Positions 25,111 to 37,049 of a DNA stretch of 64,000 bases are shown here, one piece after another. The stretch lies in the NCBI RefSeq assembly GCF_014650995.1, contig NZ_BMWA01000002.1, forward strand, positions 226,445 through 290,444. The letters are read 5' to 3'. Below the pieces are notes generated by a model that saw nothing but the letters and a program-made list of their open reading frames with translations, made no database searches and was not told where the DNA came from. Every line of letters starts with the position of its first letter. The stretch's first letter is position 1. Made by a program: the position numbers and the translations under genes. The DNA is from Streptomyces viridiviolaceus. Its GTDB lineage: Bacteria > Actinomycetota > Actinomycetes > Streptomycetales > Streptomycetaceae.

Positions 25111-25129
25111 CTAACTTAGCCTTACCTTA
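25111..25129. promoter_or_regulatory. Iron-box-like site upstream of aconitase
   Basis: On the minus strand the site reads TAAGGTAAGGCTAAGTTAG, matching 14 of 19 bases of the DtxR/IdeR/DmdR1 box TTAGGTTAGGCTAACCTAA. Aconitase is an iron-sulfur enzyme whose expression follows iron supply in many bacteria, so binding by the iron regulator DmdR1 is plausible. Confidence 0.5.
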
Positions 25130-25181
25130 GCGGATCGGCCAGGGCGGCGTGGCGGCAGGATGCGGTGGTACGCGCACATAA

Positions 25182-27914
<2,733 letters not shown>

Positions 27915-27932
27915 GCGGTACGGCACAGCGGT

Positions 27933-27971
27933 CGAGGGCCGCATCCCCGGTCACCGGGGGTGCGGCCCTCG
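27933..27971 (+). terminator. Terminator after acnA
   Basis: Long stem CGAGGGCCGCATCCCCGG paired with CCGGGGGTGCGGCCCTCG around a three-base loop, 19 nt after the aconitase stop. Strong GC-rich terminator. Confidence 0.85.
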
Positions 27972-27984
27972 CCGTCGTACAGGA

Positions 27985-28021
27985 GGGGGGCGGGTCCGGG
28001 CCAGGGTCCGGACCCGCCCCC
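27985..28021 (-). terminator. Second hairpin in the convergent acnA/GH92 gap
   Basis: Stem GGGGGCGGGTCCGG / CCGGACCCGCCCCC with an ~8-nt loop, ending 15 nt from the GH92 stop codon. Probably terminates the GH92 transcript and backs up the acnA terminator. Confidence 0.75.
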
Positions 28022-28035
28022 GGGGTCTCATCCGC

Positions 28036-31000
28036 TCACGCCAGCAGTTCCACCTCCGCCAGCGTGTGCTCGCCGTCGAGGACCAGGCGGTACTTCGCGT
28101 ACGTGCCCGGTGACTTCACCGAGAACGCGCGGGTCTGCCGGTCCCACGTGAAGGTCTCCCCGGAGCGCTCGTCCAGGGTCCGCCACGTCGTCCCGTCGGA
28201 CGAGCCCTGGAGCTTCCAGCCGGTCGGGGCCTCGGCCCGGTCCGCCGACGACGTCAGCGTGTACTGGAGGGCCTTCACGCCCTTCGACACCGGCAGGTCC
28301 ACCGACGCGAGGGTCGCGTCCGTCGCCGAGGTGTCGTCGAACAGCGCACCGTCGCCCTCGACGGCGTCCTTGCGCGGCGTCGGCACCTCGTCGTCCTGGG
28401 CGATCGACACCGGCGCCGCGTCCTTGCCGGTGCCCCACGAGGACGGCCGCGGGCCCATGTCGAACTCCAGGACGCCGCCCTTGGCGATCAGCGAGTGGGG
28501 GAGCGCGGTGGAGTTCCAGCGCTTGCCGTTGACCTTCAGCCCCTGCACGTAGACGTTCTTCGCGCTGTTCTTCGGCGCCTTCACGACCAGTTCGCGGCCG
28601 TTCTCCAGGTGGACGGTCGCCTTGGTGAACAGCGGGGAGCCGATGGCGTACTCGCCACTGCCCATCACCAGCGGATAGAAGCCGAGGGAGGAGAAGAGGA
28701 ACCAGGCCGACTGCTCGCCGTTGTCCTCGTCGCCGTGGTAGCCCTGGCCGATCTCGCTGCCGGTGTACAGGCGGGAGAGCACCTCGCGGACGTTCTTCTG
28801 CGTCTTGTGGGGCTGCCCGGCCGCGTCGTACATGTACAGCGCGTGGTGGGCGACCTGGTTGGAGTGGCCGTACATGCCCATGCGGACGTCGCGGGCCTCG
28901 GTCATCTCGTGGATGACACCGCCGTAGGAGCCGACGAACTCCGGGGAGGCCGTCTCCGGCGTGGCGAGGTACTCGTCGAGCTTGTCGCCGAGGCCGCCCC
29001 GTCCGCCGTAGAGGTTGGCCAGACCCCGGCTGTCCTGCGGGGCGGTGAAGGCGTAGCCCCAGCCGTTGGTCTCCGTGTAGTCGTGGCCCCACACGCGCGG
29101 GTCGTACTTCTCGGAGTCCACGCGCCAGTCGCCCGCCGCGTCCTTGCCCTGGAAGAAGCCGGCCTTCGCGTCGAACATGTTGACGTAGTCCTGGGCGCGG
29201 TCGAGGAAGTACGCCGACTCCTCCTTGTAGCGCTTCTCGCCGGTCTCCCTGTAGAGCTTCTCGCCCATCTTCGCGATGCCGTAGTCGTTGAGGTAGCCCT
29301 CCAGCGCCCACGACAGGCCCTCGTGCGTCTCGGTGCTCGTGTACCCGAGGAACGGCGAGGTCGCCATGCCCTTGCGGCCCACGCCCGACGACGGGGGCAC
29401 GACGGTGGCGTTCTTCACGGCCGCGTCGTACGCCGCCTTCGCGTCGAAGTCGACGCCCTTGACGTACGCGTCCGCGAACGCCACGTCCGAGGAGGTGCCG
29501 GTCATCAGGTCCGCGTAGCCGGGTGAGGACCAGCGAGAGGTCCAGCCGCCGTCCTTGTAGTGCTGCACGAACCCGTCGACCAGCTCACCGGCCTTGGACG
29601 GGGTCAGGAAGGAGTACGCCGGCCAGGTCGTCCGGTAGGTGTCCCAGAAGCCGTTGTTGACGTAGACCTTGCCGTCCACGATCTTGGCGCCGGTGTGCGT
29701 CGGTGTGTCCGGCCGGGGCATCTTCGAGAACGGAGAGGCGTACTTGTAGGTGCCGCCGACCTTCTCGTGGCCCGCGTTCGGGTACAGGTACAGCCGGTAG
29801 AGGCTGGAGTACAGCGTGGTCAGCTGGTCCGGGGTGGCGCCCTCCACCTCGACCTTGCCGAGGATCCGGTCCCACTGCTTCTGGGCGTCCTTCTTGACCT
29901 TCTCGAAGGACGTGCCCTCCGGTGCCTCCTGGCGCAGGTTGTCCTTCGCCTGGTCCACGCTGATGAGCGAGGTCGCCAGGCGCAGGGTGACCGTGCGGTC
30001 CTCGCCCGCGTCGAAGCGCAGGTGGCCCTTGACGCCGCTGGAGTCGCCGCCGGTGACCTTCTTGTCGAACTCGCCGTGGACGAAGAGCCGGGTCGCGCCC
30101 GTGGACAGCCCGGACTTGACGTCCGAGTAGCCGCTGAAGGTTCCCGTCTCCTTGTCCAGGGTCAGGCCCGCCTGGTCGGTGACGTTGTCGAAGATGACGC
30201 TCGCGTCGTCACCGGGGTAGGTGAAGCGCATCACCGCCGCGTGGTCGGTCGGCGCCATCTCGGCCCTCAGGCCGTTCTCGAACCGCACCCCGTAGTAGTA
30301 CGGCCGCGCGGTCTCGTTCTCGTGCCGGAAGGCCAGCTCGCGGGCCTCACGGCCGGTGTCCGGGGTGCCGGAGGCGGCGGACGGCATCACCTGGAAGGTC
30401 TGCCGGTCGCCCATCCACGGGCTCGGCTCGTGGCTCGCGCTGAACGCCTGGAGCGTCGGCAGGTTGTCCGCGTTGTTGCCGCGCGCGTAGTCGTACAGCC
30501 AGCTCAGCGAACCGGCGTTGGTCACCGGCGTCCAGAAGTTGAAGCCGTGCGGCACGGCGGTCGCGGGGAAGTTGTTGCCGCGCGAGAAGCCGCCGCTGGA
30601 GTTGGTGCCGCGGGTGGTCAGCGCGTAGTCGGACAGATGCGCCTTCGGCCGCTCGGGAGCGGCCGTCCTGATCGCCACGTCGTCCAGCCAGCCGCGGAAC
30701 TTCGCCGGGCCCTTGGGGGAGTCGTACGCCACCAGGATCCGGTCGACGGTCTTGCCGGCCGCGACCGAGCCGATGGACGACTCGACGTTGTTCCACTGGT
30801 TGACGTACAGCACCTTGGCGGCGCCCTGCCCCCGCGGAGTCAGCGCGAACCCGTGCTGGTCCGTCGCGCGCAGGTCGCTCAGGTAGGTGCCGTCGGTGAA
30901 GGCGAGGTCGACGGAGACGTTCGTGGCGTCGTAGTCGAGGTCGCCGTCCGCCATCGACGGGAAGATCCGGTACGACAGCTCGGTGCGGCGCTCGACCTTC

Positions 31001-31836
31001 ACGTCGACGTCGAAGACCTTGTTGTACGAGTACGCCCGCCCGTCGGCCGTGTGCCGGCCCGCGTACCGCAGCGCACGCTTGCCGGTGAAGCCGGCGCCCG
31101 CCTTCGCCGTCGGCGAGCCGCTCGGGCCGCGGTCGACGAGGGAGAGCATGTCCTGCGGGACGGGAGTCTCGCTGTCGCCGGTGGAGAGTTGCACATCGGC
31201 GAGCTGGAGGATGTCCCCGCCGTTGTTCTTGGTGACCTCCAGCCGGAAGTGCCGGTACTCGGCCGCCTCGGCGAGGTCGTAGGTCTTCGTCTGGAACCGC
31301 TCGGAGAAGGACTCGCCGGAGCGGGTGTCCAGGGTCTGCCACTGCTCGCCGTCGGCCGACCCCTTGAGCGTCCAGTCCACCGGGTCGCGTTCGGCGTGGT
31401 CGTTGGCCGACGTCAGGGCGTACCGGGCCAACTGGACGGGCTCGTCGAGGTCGAACTCGACCCAGCCGGTCTTCTCGAACGCCAGCCATTTGGTGCTCGG
31501 TTCACCGTCGACGAGGTTCTCCTTGACCTCGCCGCCGCCCGTGTTCTCCGCGCTCGCCCGGACGTCGGTGACGTGGTCGGTGACATTGCCCGGTATGCCG
31601 GTGCTGTACCCGCCGTCCACGCCCGCGGCCCGCTTGCTGCCGTCCGGGGCGGTGTCGACGGTGTTGAGCCAGTCCGGGGCCGGGTCGTCCGCCTCGAACG
31701 AGGATGCGAACTCCCGGTCGGCGGCCGCGGGCGCGGCGGGCAGGGCGACCGCAGCGCCCTGTGAACCCGCCGCCAAGGCGAAGGCGGTCGTCACCACGAC
31801 CGCCGGACCCCATCTGTGTCGAACTCTGTGCCGCAT
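28036..31836 (-). CDS. Secreted GH92 family alpha-mannosidase with discoidin-like domains
   Basis: A 1266-residue exported exo-alpha-mannosidase (GH92, calcium-dependent, alpha-1,2 and related linkages). Residues 1-39 form a signal peptide (…VVTTAFALAAGSQGAAVALPAAPAAA). An F5/8 type C (discoidin-like) domain follows at ~90-220 (SAENTGGGEVKENLVDGEPS), then a beta-sandwich and the (alpha/alpha)6 catalytic part ~400-1100. Family signatures are VNNGFWDTYRTTWPAY, TETNGWGYAF and GDEDNGEQSAWFLFSSLGFYPL. A second discoidin-like module forms the C-terminus (~1140-1266). It probably degrades fungal or yeast mannans and glycoproteins outside the cell. ATG 31836 has a GGGAGG site, and a LacI-type palindrome lies 34 nt upstream. 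Divergent from the ngcEFG operon. Confidence 0.93.
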   Translation of the reverse strand: MRHRVRHRWGPAVVVTTAFALAAGSQGAAVALPAAPAAADREFASSFEADDPAPDWLNTVDTAPDGSKRAAGVDGGYSTGIPGNVTDHVTDVRASAENTGGGEVKENLVDGEPSTKWLAFEKTGWVEFDLDEPVQLARYALTSANDHAERDPVDWTLKGSADGEQWQTLDTRSGESFSERFQTKTYDLAEAAEYRHFRLEVTKNNGGDILQLADVQLSTGDSETPVPQDMLSLVDRGPSGSPTAKAGAGFTGKRALRYAGRHTADGRAYSYNKVFDVDVKVERRTELSYRIFPSMADGDLDYDATNVSVDLAFTDGTYLSDLRATDQHGFALTPRGQGAAKVLYVNQWNNVESSIGSVAAGKTVDRILVAYDSPKGPAKFRGWLDDVAIRTAAPERPKAHLSDYALTTRGTNSSGGFSRGNNFPATAVPHGFNFWTPVTNAGSLSWLYDYARGNNADNLPTLQAFSASHEPSPWMGDRQTFQVMPSAASGTPDTGREARELAFRHENETARPYYYGVRFENGLRAEMAPTDHAAVMRFTYPGDDASVIFDNVTDQAGLTLDKETGTFSGYSDVKSGLSTGATRLFVHGEFDKKVTGGDSSGVKGHLRFDAGEDRTVTLRLATSLISVDQAKDNLRQEAPEGTSFEKVKKDAQKQWDRILGKVEVEGATPDQLTTLYSSLYRLYLYPNAGHEKVGGTYKYASPFSKMPRPDTPTHTGAKIVDGKVYVNNGFWDTYRTTWPAYSFLTPSKAGELVDGFVQHYKDGGWTSRWSSPGYADLMTGTSSDVAFADAYVKGVDFDAKAAYDAAVKNATVVPPSSGVGRKGMATSPFLGYTSTETHEGLSWALEGYLNDYGIAKMGEKLYRETGEKRYKEESAYFLDRAQDYVNMFDAKAGFFQGKDAAGDWRVDSEKYDPRVWGHDYTETNGWGYAFTAPQDSRGLANLYGGRGGLGDKLDEYLATPETASPEFVGSYGGVIHEMTEARDVRMGMYGHSNQVAHHALYMYDAAGQPHKTQKNVREVLSRLYTGSEIGQGYHGDEDNGEQSAWFLFSSLGFYPLVMGSGEYAIGSPLFTKATVHLENGRELVVKAPKNSAKNVYVQGLKVNGKRWNSTALPHSLIAKGGVLEFDMGPRPSSWGTGKDAAPVSIAQDDEVPTPRKDAVEGDGALFDDTSATDATLASVDLPVSKGVKALQYTLTSSADRAEAPTGWKLQGSSDGTTWRTLDERSGETFTWDRQTRAFSVKSPGTYAKYRLVLDGEHTLAEVELLA

Positions 31837-31869
31837 GCGCCAGCACCCTCCCTGCGCTCACTGGGGATG

Positions 31870-31881
31870 GACAACGTTGTC
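31870..31881. promoter_or_regulatory. LacI-type operator GACAACGTTGTC
   Basis: Perfect 12-bp palindrome with a central CG, the typical form of LacI/GalR-family operators controlling glycosidase genes in actinobacteria. It lies 34-45 nt upstream of the GH92 start codon. The regulator is not encoded in this window. Confidence 0.6.
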
Positions 31882-32070
31882 AAATTCGATGCGCAAGGAC
31901 TAGTAGTGCGTGAAGGTGCCAATGGTGTCAAGGGTGTTGGCTGTGGCGCACCGCTCGGGTGCCGGGGATTTTCCTTCAGGGGGCACACAGGCCGCTCATA
32001 TTTCCGCGAGGTCTCAACTCGGAAAAGACGTGCGGTGAACCTTGCATTCGATCTTGCTCCGCTGGCGGGA

Positions 32071-32086
32071 AGTGGACTATACCTGT
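32071..32086. promoter_or_regulatory. DasR-responsive-element-like site AGTGGACTATACCTGT
   Basis: Matches 12 of 16 bases of the DasR consensus AGTGGTCTAGACCACT, including the AGTGG, CTA and ACC positions. DasR, the GntR-type regulator of GlcNAc and chitin use, is known to control N-acetylglucosamine transport in Streptomyces. The site lies 146 nt before ngcE. Confidence 0.55.
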
Positions 32087-32231
32087 CGGCCACTGGGGGA
32101 TACGAGGGGGAACCACCAAGGCGCCCGAACTGCACGACCCGTACTTCCTGCACGACCCAGCTAGACCCGATCGCGGTGCCGGGAAGGATCCGGTTCACCG
32201 CCTGAGTCCTGGAGAAGGCGAGGACTTGAGC

Positions 32232-33692
32232 ATGGGATCCACTTCCGCCGAGAACGCCGAGAACAACGGCACCGCAGGCGTCGGCCGCCGCGATCTGATC
32301 AAGCGGTCCGCCGCGCTCGGCCTGATCTCCGTACCGACGATGAGCTTCCTGTCCGCCTGCGCCAGCGGCGGCGGCGACGACCAGGAGAAGGCGAAGTCGG
32401 GCGAGAAGACCGCCAAGAACCCGCTCGGCGTCAACGACAGTGCCGGGATGGAATTCGTCCTCTTCGACGGCGGCTTCGGCAAGGAGTACGCCGAGGACGC
32501 CGTGAAGATCTACGAGAAGAACTTCCCGAAGGTGAAGGTGAAGTTCTCGGCGACGCAGAAGATCCAGTCGACCCTGCAGCCGCGCTTCAACCAGGGCAAC
32601 CCGCCCGACCTCATCGACAACTCCGGTGCCGAGCAGATGGACATGGGCGTCCTCGTCGGCAAGAACCAGCTCGCCGACCTCACCGAGCTGCTGGACGCCC
32701 CGTCCTACGACGACCCGAACAAGAAGGTCCGCGACACGCTGCGCCCCGGCATCGTGGAGATGGGCCAGTTCGACGGCGACAAGGTCTGGATCCTGTACTA
32801 CGCCTACACGGTGTACGGCAACTGGTACTCCCAGAAGGCGCTGGACTCGCTCGACGCCGAGTACCCGAAGACCTGGGACGAGATGCTCGCGGTCTGCGCG
32901 AAGGCCAAGAAGAAGGGCATGGCGGGCTGGACGTACGCGGGCAAGTACCCGTACTACATCCCCTTCTCGATGTACCCGATGATCGCCAAGGTCGGCGGCG
33001 CCGAGGTGCTGGACTCCATCGACAACCTGGAGCCCAACGCCTGGAAGCACCCCGCCGTCAAGGCGGTCTTCGAGGCCTACTACGAGCTCTACAAGAAGGG
33101 TTACATCCTCAAGGGCACCCCGGGCCTGGACCACATCCAGTCACAGACCGCCTGGGCCAAGGGCGACGCCCTGTTCCTGCCGAACGGCTCCTGGGTGGAG
33201 AACGAGTCCGCGAAGGTGATCCCCGCCGACTTCCAGGTCACCGTCTCCGCCCCGCCCGGCCTCGACTCCTCCGACAAGATGCCGTTCGGAACCATCTGGG
33301 CCTCCGGCGGCGAGCCCTTCGTCGTCCCGGCCAAGGCGAAGAACGGCGCCGGCGGCATGGAGCAGCTGCGCATCATGCTCAGCGAGGCGTCCTCGAAGAA
33401 CTTCACCAGCAAGGTGAAGTCGCTGACCGCCTACAACGGCGGCACCGACGGCATCGAACTCACCCCCGGACTCAAGGCCGGTGTCGCGGCGCTGGAACTG
33501 GCCGGCGACAACGTGGTGAACCCCCGTCTGCAGGACTGGTACGTGCAGCTCCAGAAGGAGAAGATCGGCGTGGCCGGTCTCGGCGAGATGATGGCCGGCC
33601 GGCTCACCCCGGCCGAGGCCATCAAGAAGATCCAGGGCTTCGCCGACGAGGCCGCCAAGGATTCGTCGATCAAGCACTACAAGCACCAGTGA
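32232..33692 (+). CDS. ngcE: N-acetylglucosamine/chitobiose ABC transporter substrate-binding lipoprotein
   Basis: A 486-residue extracellular solute-binding protein (family 1, MalE-like). The N-terminus carries a twin-arginine-like motif (GRRDLIKRSAALG) and a lipobox LSAC (cysteine in FLSACASGG), so it is a membrane-anchored lipoprotein, probably Tat-exported. The periplasmic-type fold follows, with KNFPKVKVKFSAT-type strand and aromatic-rich substrate region (WTYAGKYPYYIPFSMYPM). It precedes two permease genes with the layout of ngcEFG, known for GlcNAc and N,N'-diacetylchitobiose uptake. The DasR-like site upstream supports that substrate. ATG 32232 is behind a GCGAGGA site. No ATPase is encoded here; the shared ATPase MsiK is expected to serve it. 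Confidence 0.9.
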   Translation: MGSTSAENAENNGTAGVGRRDLIKRSAALGLISVPTMSFLSACASGGGDDQEKAKSGEKTAKNPLGVNDSAGMEFVLFDGGFGKEYAEDAVKIYEKNFPKVKVKFSATQKIQSTLQPRFNQGNPPDLIDNSGAEQMDMGVLVGKNQLADLTELLDAPSYDDPNKKVRDTLRPGIVEMGQFDGDKVWILYYAYTVYGNWYSQKALDSLDAEYPKTWDEMLAVCAKAKKKGMAGWTYAGKYPYYIPFSMYPMIAKVGGAEVLDSIDNLEPNAWKHPAVKAVFEAYYELYKKGYILKGTPGLDHIQSQTAWAKGDALFLPNGSWVENESAKVIPADFQVTVSAPPGLDSSDKMPFGTIWASGGEPFVVPAKAKNGAGGMEQLRIMLSEASSKNFTSKVKSLTAYNGGTDGIELTPGLKAGVAALELAGDNVVNPRLQDWYVQLQKEKIGVAGLGEMMAGRLTPAEAIKKIQGFADEAAKDSSIKHYKHQ

Positions 33693-33777
33693 GGATGCGT
33701 CACCGGGGCCTGTCCGCCGCGCACACGGCGGACGGGCCCCGGCGGCGGCACCCGCGCGCAGATCGGGGTCGTTAGCC

Positions 33778-34704
33778 ATGCAGCACGGCAAGTACCGGTT
33801 CATCGTGGGGTTCCTGGCGGTTCCCCTGGGGCTGTACGCGCTCTTCGTCGTCTGGCCGTTCATCCAGTCCATCTACTACTCGTTCACGGACTGGACGGGC
33901 CTGAGTCCCGACTTCAAGATGGTCGGCTTCGACAACTACTCACGGATGCTGGACGACGACATCTTCTGGAAGTCGTTGCAGCACAGCGTGATGTTCGCCC
34001 TCCTGGTGCCGTTCGTGACGCTCGGCCTGGCACTGTTCTTCGCCTTCATGATCAACGTGGGTGGGAGGCGCCGCAAGGGCGGACCCGCGATCACCGGCGT
34101 CCGCGGCTCCGGCTTCTACAAGATCGTCTACTTCTTCCCGCAGGTGCTCTCCATCGCGATCGTCGCCCTGCTGTTCGCGTTCGCGTACAACCCGGACAGC
34201 GGCGCGATCAACTCGCTGCTGCGCGGCGTCGGCCTCGACGGGATCCAGCCGCTGTGGCTCGGCGACCCGAACCTGGCGCTGTGGTGCGTGATGGCGGTGC
34301 TGGTGTGGTCCACGGTCGGCTTCTTCGTGGTCCTGTTCTCCGCGGGCATGGCCTCCATCCCGGCGGAGCTGTACGAGGCCGCGCTGCTCGACGGGGCCAG
34401 CCGCTTCACCACCTTCTTCAAGGTCACCCTGCCGCTGCTGTGGGACACCGTGCAGTCCGGCTGGGTCTACATGGGCATCCTCGCGCTCGGCGCCGAGTCG
34501 TTCGCGGTCGTACAGATCATGACGACCGGGCCCGGCGGTCCCGACTACTCGACCACCGTCATGGTCCTGTACGTGTACCAGAAGGCGTTCCGTGACGGTC
34601 AGGCCGCCTACGCGACCACCATCGGCGTCGCCCTCCTCATCGTCACGCTGGCCTTCGCGGCGGTCGTGATGCGGCTGGGCCGGCGCGAGCGGCTGGAGTA
34701 CTGA
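33778..34704 (+). CDS. ngcF: ABC transporter permease NgcF
   Basis: A 308-residue MalF-type inner-membrane permease with six predicted transmembrane segments. The EAA loop that contacts the ATPase is visible as EAALLDGASRFTTFFKVTLPLLW, shown here in part near residues 200-220. The first segment (FIVGFLAVPLGLYALFVVWP) and the WTGLSP segment are typical of sugar permeases. With NgcG it forms the channel for GlcNAc/chitobiose delivered by the lipoprotein encoded 85 nt upstream. NgcG begins 4 nt after its stop codon, so the two are translationally linked. Confidence 0.92.
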   Translation: MQHGKYRFIVGFLAVPLGLYALFVVWPFIQSIYYSFTDWTGLSPDFKMVGFDNYSRMLDDDIFWKSLQHSVMFALLVPFVTLGLALFFAFMINVGGRRRKGGPAITGVRGSGFYKIVYFFPQVLSIAIVALLFAFAYNPDSGAINSLLRGVGLDGIQPLWLGDPNLALWCVMAVLVWSTVGFFVVLFSAGMASIPAELYEAALLDGASRFTTFFKVTLPLLWDTVQSGWVYMGILALGAESFAVVQIMTTGPGGPDYSTTVMVLYVYQKAFRDGQAAYATTIGVALLIVTLAFAAVVMRLGRRERLEY

Positions 34705-34708
34705 TCAG

Positions 34709-35632
34709 ATGAAGACGACCGAGACCCCCGCCCCCGTACCGGCCGAGTCCGGTGCGCCCGTCCTGAAGGCCGACACCCCGCCCGGCGGGCCCCGGAAGGG
34801 GAAGAAGGAGGGCACCACCCTCAACGTCTTCTCCCACGGCATCCTCGTCATCTGGGCGTTCATGGTCGCCATGCCGCTGGTGTGGGCGGTCATGACGTCC
34901 TTCAAGGACGACGCCTCCATCTTCGGCTCGCCCTGGTCGCTCCCCGACAAGCTGAACTTCGACAACTGGTCCCGGGCCTGGTCCCAGGCCCACATGAGCG
35001 ACTACTTCCTCAACACCGTCCTGGTGGTGGGCGGCTCGCTCGTGGGCACCCTGGTGCTGGGCTCGATGGCGGCCTACGTGCTGGCCCGGTTCGACTTCCC
35101 GGGCAACCGGTTCATCTACTACCTGTTCATCGGCGGCATGAGCTTCCCGATCATGCTCGCGCTGGTCCCCCTGTTCTACGTCGTGGACAACATGGGGCTG
35201 CTGAACACCATCCACGGGCTGATCCTGGTCTACATCGCCTACTCGCTGCCCTTCACGGTGTTCTTCCTGACCGCGTTCTTCCGCACCCTGCCGACCTCGG
35301 TGGCGGAGGCCGCGTTCGTGGACGGGGCCTCGCACACCCGGACGTTCTTCCAGGTCATGCTGCCGATGGCCAAGCCCGGCCTGATCAGCGTGGGGATCTT
35401 CAACTTCCTGGGGCAGTGGAACCAGTACATGCTTCCGACCGTGCTGAACACCGACCCGGACAAGCACGTCCTCACCCAGGGCCTGGTGCAGCTGGCGGTC
35501 AGCCAGGGGTACAAGGGCGACTGGTCGGGCCTGTTCGCCGGCCTGGTGATGGCGATGCTGCCGGTGCTGGCCGCGTACATCATCTTCCAGCGCCAGGTGG
35601 TCCAGGGGCTCACGGCGGGTGCCCTGAAGTAG
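34709..35632 (+). CDS. ngcG: ABC transporter permease NgcG
   Basis: A 307-residue MalG-type permease. It starts with a ~35-residue hydrophilic Pro-rich tail, followed by six transmembrane segments. The EAA motif is EAAFVDGASHTRTFFQVMLP, and the C-terminus IIFQRQVVQGLTAGALK is the usual MalG ending. It pairs with NgcF. GGAG lies 10 nt before ATG 34709 within the end of ngcF. It is the last gene of the ngcEFG operon, with a hairpin 30 nt downstream. Confidence 0.92.
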   Translation: MKTTETPAPVPAESGAPVLKADTPPGGPRKGKKEGTTLNVFSHGILVIWAFMVAMPLVWAVMTSFKDDASIFGSPWSLPDKLNFDNWSRAWSQAHMSDYFLNTVLVVGGSLVGTLVLGSMAAYVLARFDFPGNRFIYYLFIGGMSFPIMLALVPLFYVVDNMGLLNTIHGLILVYIAYSLPFTVFFLTAFFRTLPTSVAEAAFVDGASHTRTFFQVMLPMAKPGLISVGIFNFLGQWNQYMLPTVLNTDPDKHVLTQGLVQLAVSQGYKGDWSGLFAGLVMAMLPVLAAYIIFQRQVVQGLTAGALK

Positions 35633-35661
35633 CACGTCCGGCACCTTCGCACTCCTCGCGC

Positions 35662-35691
35662 ATGCCGCTCCCGGACCTCCGGGGGCGGCAT
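35662..35691 (+). terminator. Terminator after ngcEFG
   Basis: Inverted repeat ATGCCGCTCCCGG / CCGGGGGCGGCAT with a four-base loop and one mismatch, between ngcG and the ROK regulator gene. Confidence 0.65.
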
Positions 35692-35837
35692 ACGCGTGCG
35701 TGTGCGGTTGCGTGTGGGGGGCACCCGGATGCGGTTCAACCTCTTGACGGGAGGCGACCCGAACGGCTCAGCTTAGAGTTCACTAGTTGGACATGGACGG
35801 GGCCTCACCGAAGCGGTCCCGCGCGCAGGAGGTCGTC

Positions 35838-37049
35838 GTGGAGACTCCGGGGTCGCAGTCGTCGCTGCACCGAGCCAACCTGGAGAGGGTCGTACGAGCC
35901 GTACGACTCGCCGGGTCGCTCACGCAGGCGGAGATCGCGAGGACGACGGGCCTGTCCGCGGCGACCGTCTCCAACATCGTCCGGGAGCTGAAGGACGGCG
36001 GCACGGTCGAGGTCACGCCCACCTCGGCGGGCGGCAGGCGGGCCCGCAGCGTCTCCCTCAGCGGGGACGCCGGCATCGTCATCGGCGTGGACTTCGGGCA
36101 CACGCATTTGCGCGTCGCGGTCGGGAACCTCGCCCATCAGGTGCTCGCCGAGGAGGCCGAGCCGCTGGACGTGGACGCCTCCGCGGCACAGGGCTTCGAC
36201 CGGGCGGAACAGCTGGTCAGCCGACTGATCGCGGCGACCGGCGTCGACCGGTCCAAGATCGCCGGGGTGGGCCTCGGCGTGCCCGGTCCGATCGACGTGG
36301 AGTCCGGGACGCTGGGCTCGACCGCGATCCTGCCCGGCTGGGGCGGGACCCGTCCCGCCGAGGAGCTGCGGGACCGGCTCGGCGTGCCGGTGCACGTGGA
36401 CAACGACGCCAACCTCGGCGCCCTCGGCGAGCTGGTCTGGGGCAGCGGCCGGGGGGTGCGGGACCTGGCCTACATCAAGGTCGCCAGCGGTGTCGGGGCC
36501 GGCCTGGTGATCAGCGGCAAGATCTACCGCGGCCCCGGGGGCACGGCCGGGGAGATCGGGCACATCACCCTCGACGAAGCCGGCCCCGTCTGCCGCTGCG
36601 GGAACCGGGGCTGCCTGGAGACCTTCACCGCCGCGCGCTACGTGCTCCCGCTCCTGCAGTCCAGCCACGGCACCGACCTGACGATGGAGGGCGTCGTGCG
36701 GCTGGCGCGGGACGGCGACCCGGGCTGCCGCCGGGTCATCGCCGACGTCGGCCGCCACATCGGCAGCGGAGTCGCCAACCTCTGCAATCTGCTCAACCCG
36801 AGCCGGGTGGTCCTCGGCGGCGATCTCGCCGAGGCCGGTGAGCTGGTCCTCGGTCCCATCCGGGAGTCCGTCGGCCGCTACGCCATCCCCAGCGCCGCAC
36901 GTCAACTCTCCGTTCTTCCCGGGGCACTTGGGGGCCGTGCGGAGGTGCTCGGGGCGCTCGCGCTCGCCCTCAGCGAGATGGGCGATTCGACACTTTTGGA
37001 CGGGACTGCCTCAGGGTCCCTCCAAGCTGCCACGCCTGCCTTCACTTAG
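35838..37049 (+). CDS. rok7B7: ROK-family transcriptional regulator Rok7B7
   Basis: A 403-residue ROK repressor. The N-terminal winged HTH (LTQAEIARTTGLSAATVSNIV) is followed by the sugar-kinase-like ROK domain: IVIGVDFGHTHLRVAVGN phosphate-binding strand, GLGVPGPIDV, DNDANLGALGE, and the zinc motif CRCGNRGCLETF. In S. coelicolor the gene between ngcG and xylF is rok7B7, a regulator of xylose transport, carbon catabolite control and antibiotic production; identical context supports the name. GTG 35838 has an AGGAGGT four bases upstream. TTG 35787 and ATG 35793 are in frame but lack such a site. Confidence 0.9.
   Translation: METPGSQSSLHRANLERVVRAVRLAGSLTQAEIARTTGLSAATVSNIVRELKDGGTVEVTPTSAGGRRARSVSLSGDAGIVIGVDFGHTHLRVAVGNLAHQVLAEEAEPLDVDASAAQGFDRAEQLVSRLIAATGVDRSKIAGVGLGVPGPIDVESGTLGSTAILPGWGGTRPAEELRDRLGVPVHVDNDANLGALGELVWGSGRGVRDLAYIKVASGVGAGLVISGKIYRGPGGTAGEIGHITLDEAGPVCRCGNRGCLETFTAARYVLPLLQSSHGTDLTMEGVVRLARDGDPGCRRVIADVGRHIGSGVANLCNLLNPSRVVLGGDLAEAGELVLGPIRESVGRYAIPSAARQLSVLPGALGGRAEVLGALALALSEMGDSTLLDGTASGSLQAATPAFT

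Larger units (their letters stand above)
31837..32231. other. Divergent regulatory region between GH92 and ngcE genes
   Basis: This 395-nt region holds a LacI-type palindrome near the GH92 gene (31870-31881) and a DasR-like site near ngcE (32071-32086). Otherwise I see no gene, RNA structure or repeat. Confidence 0.6.
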
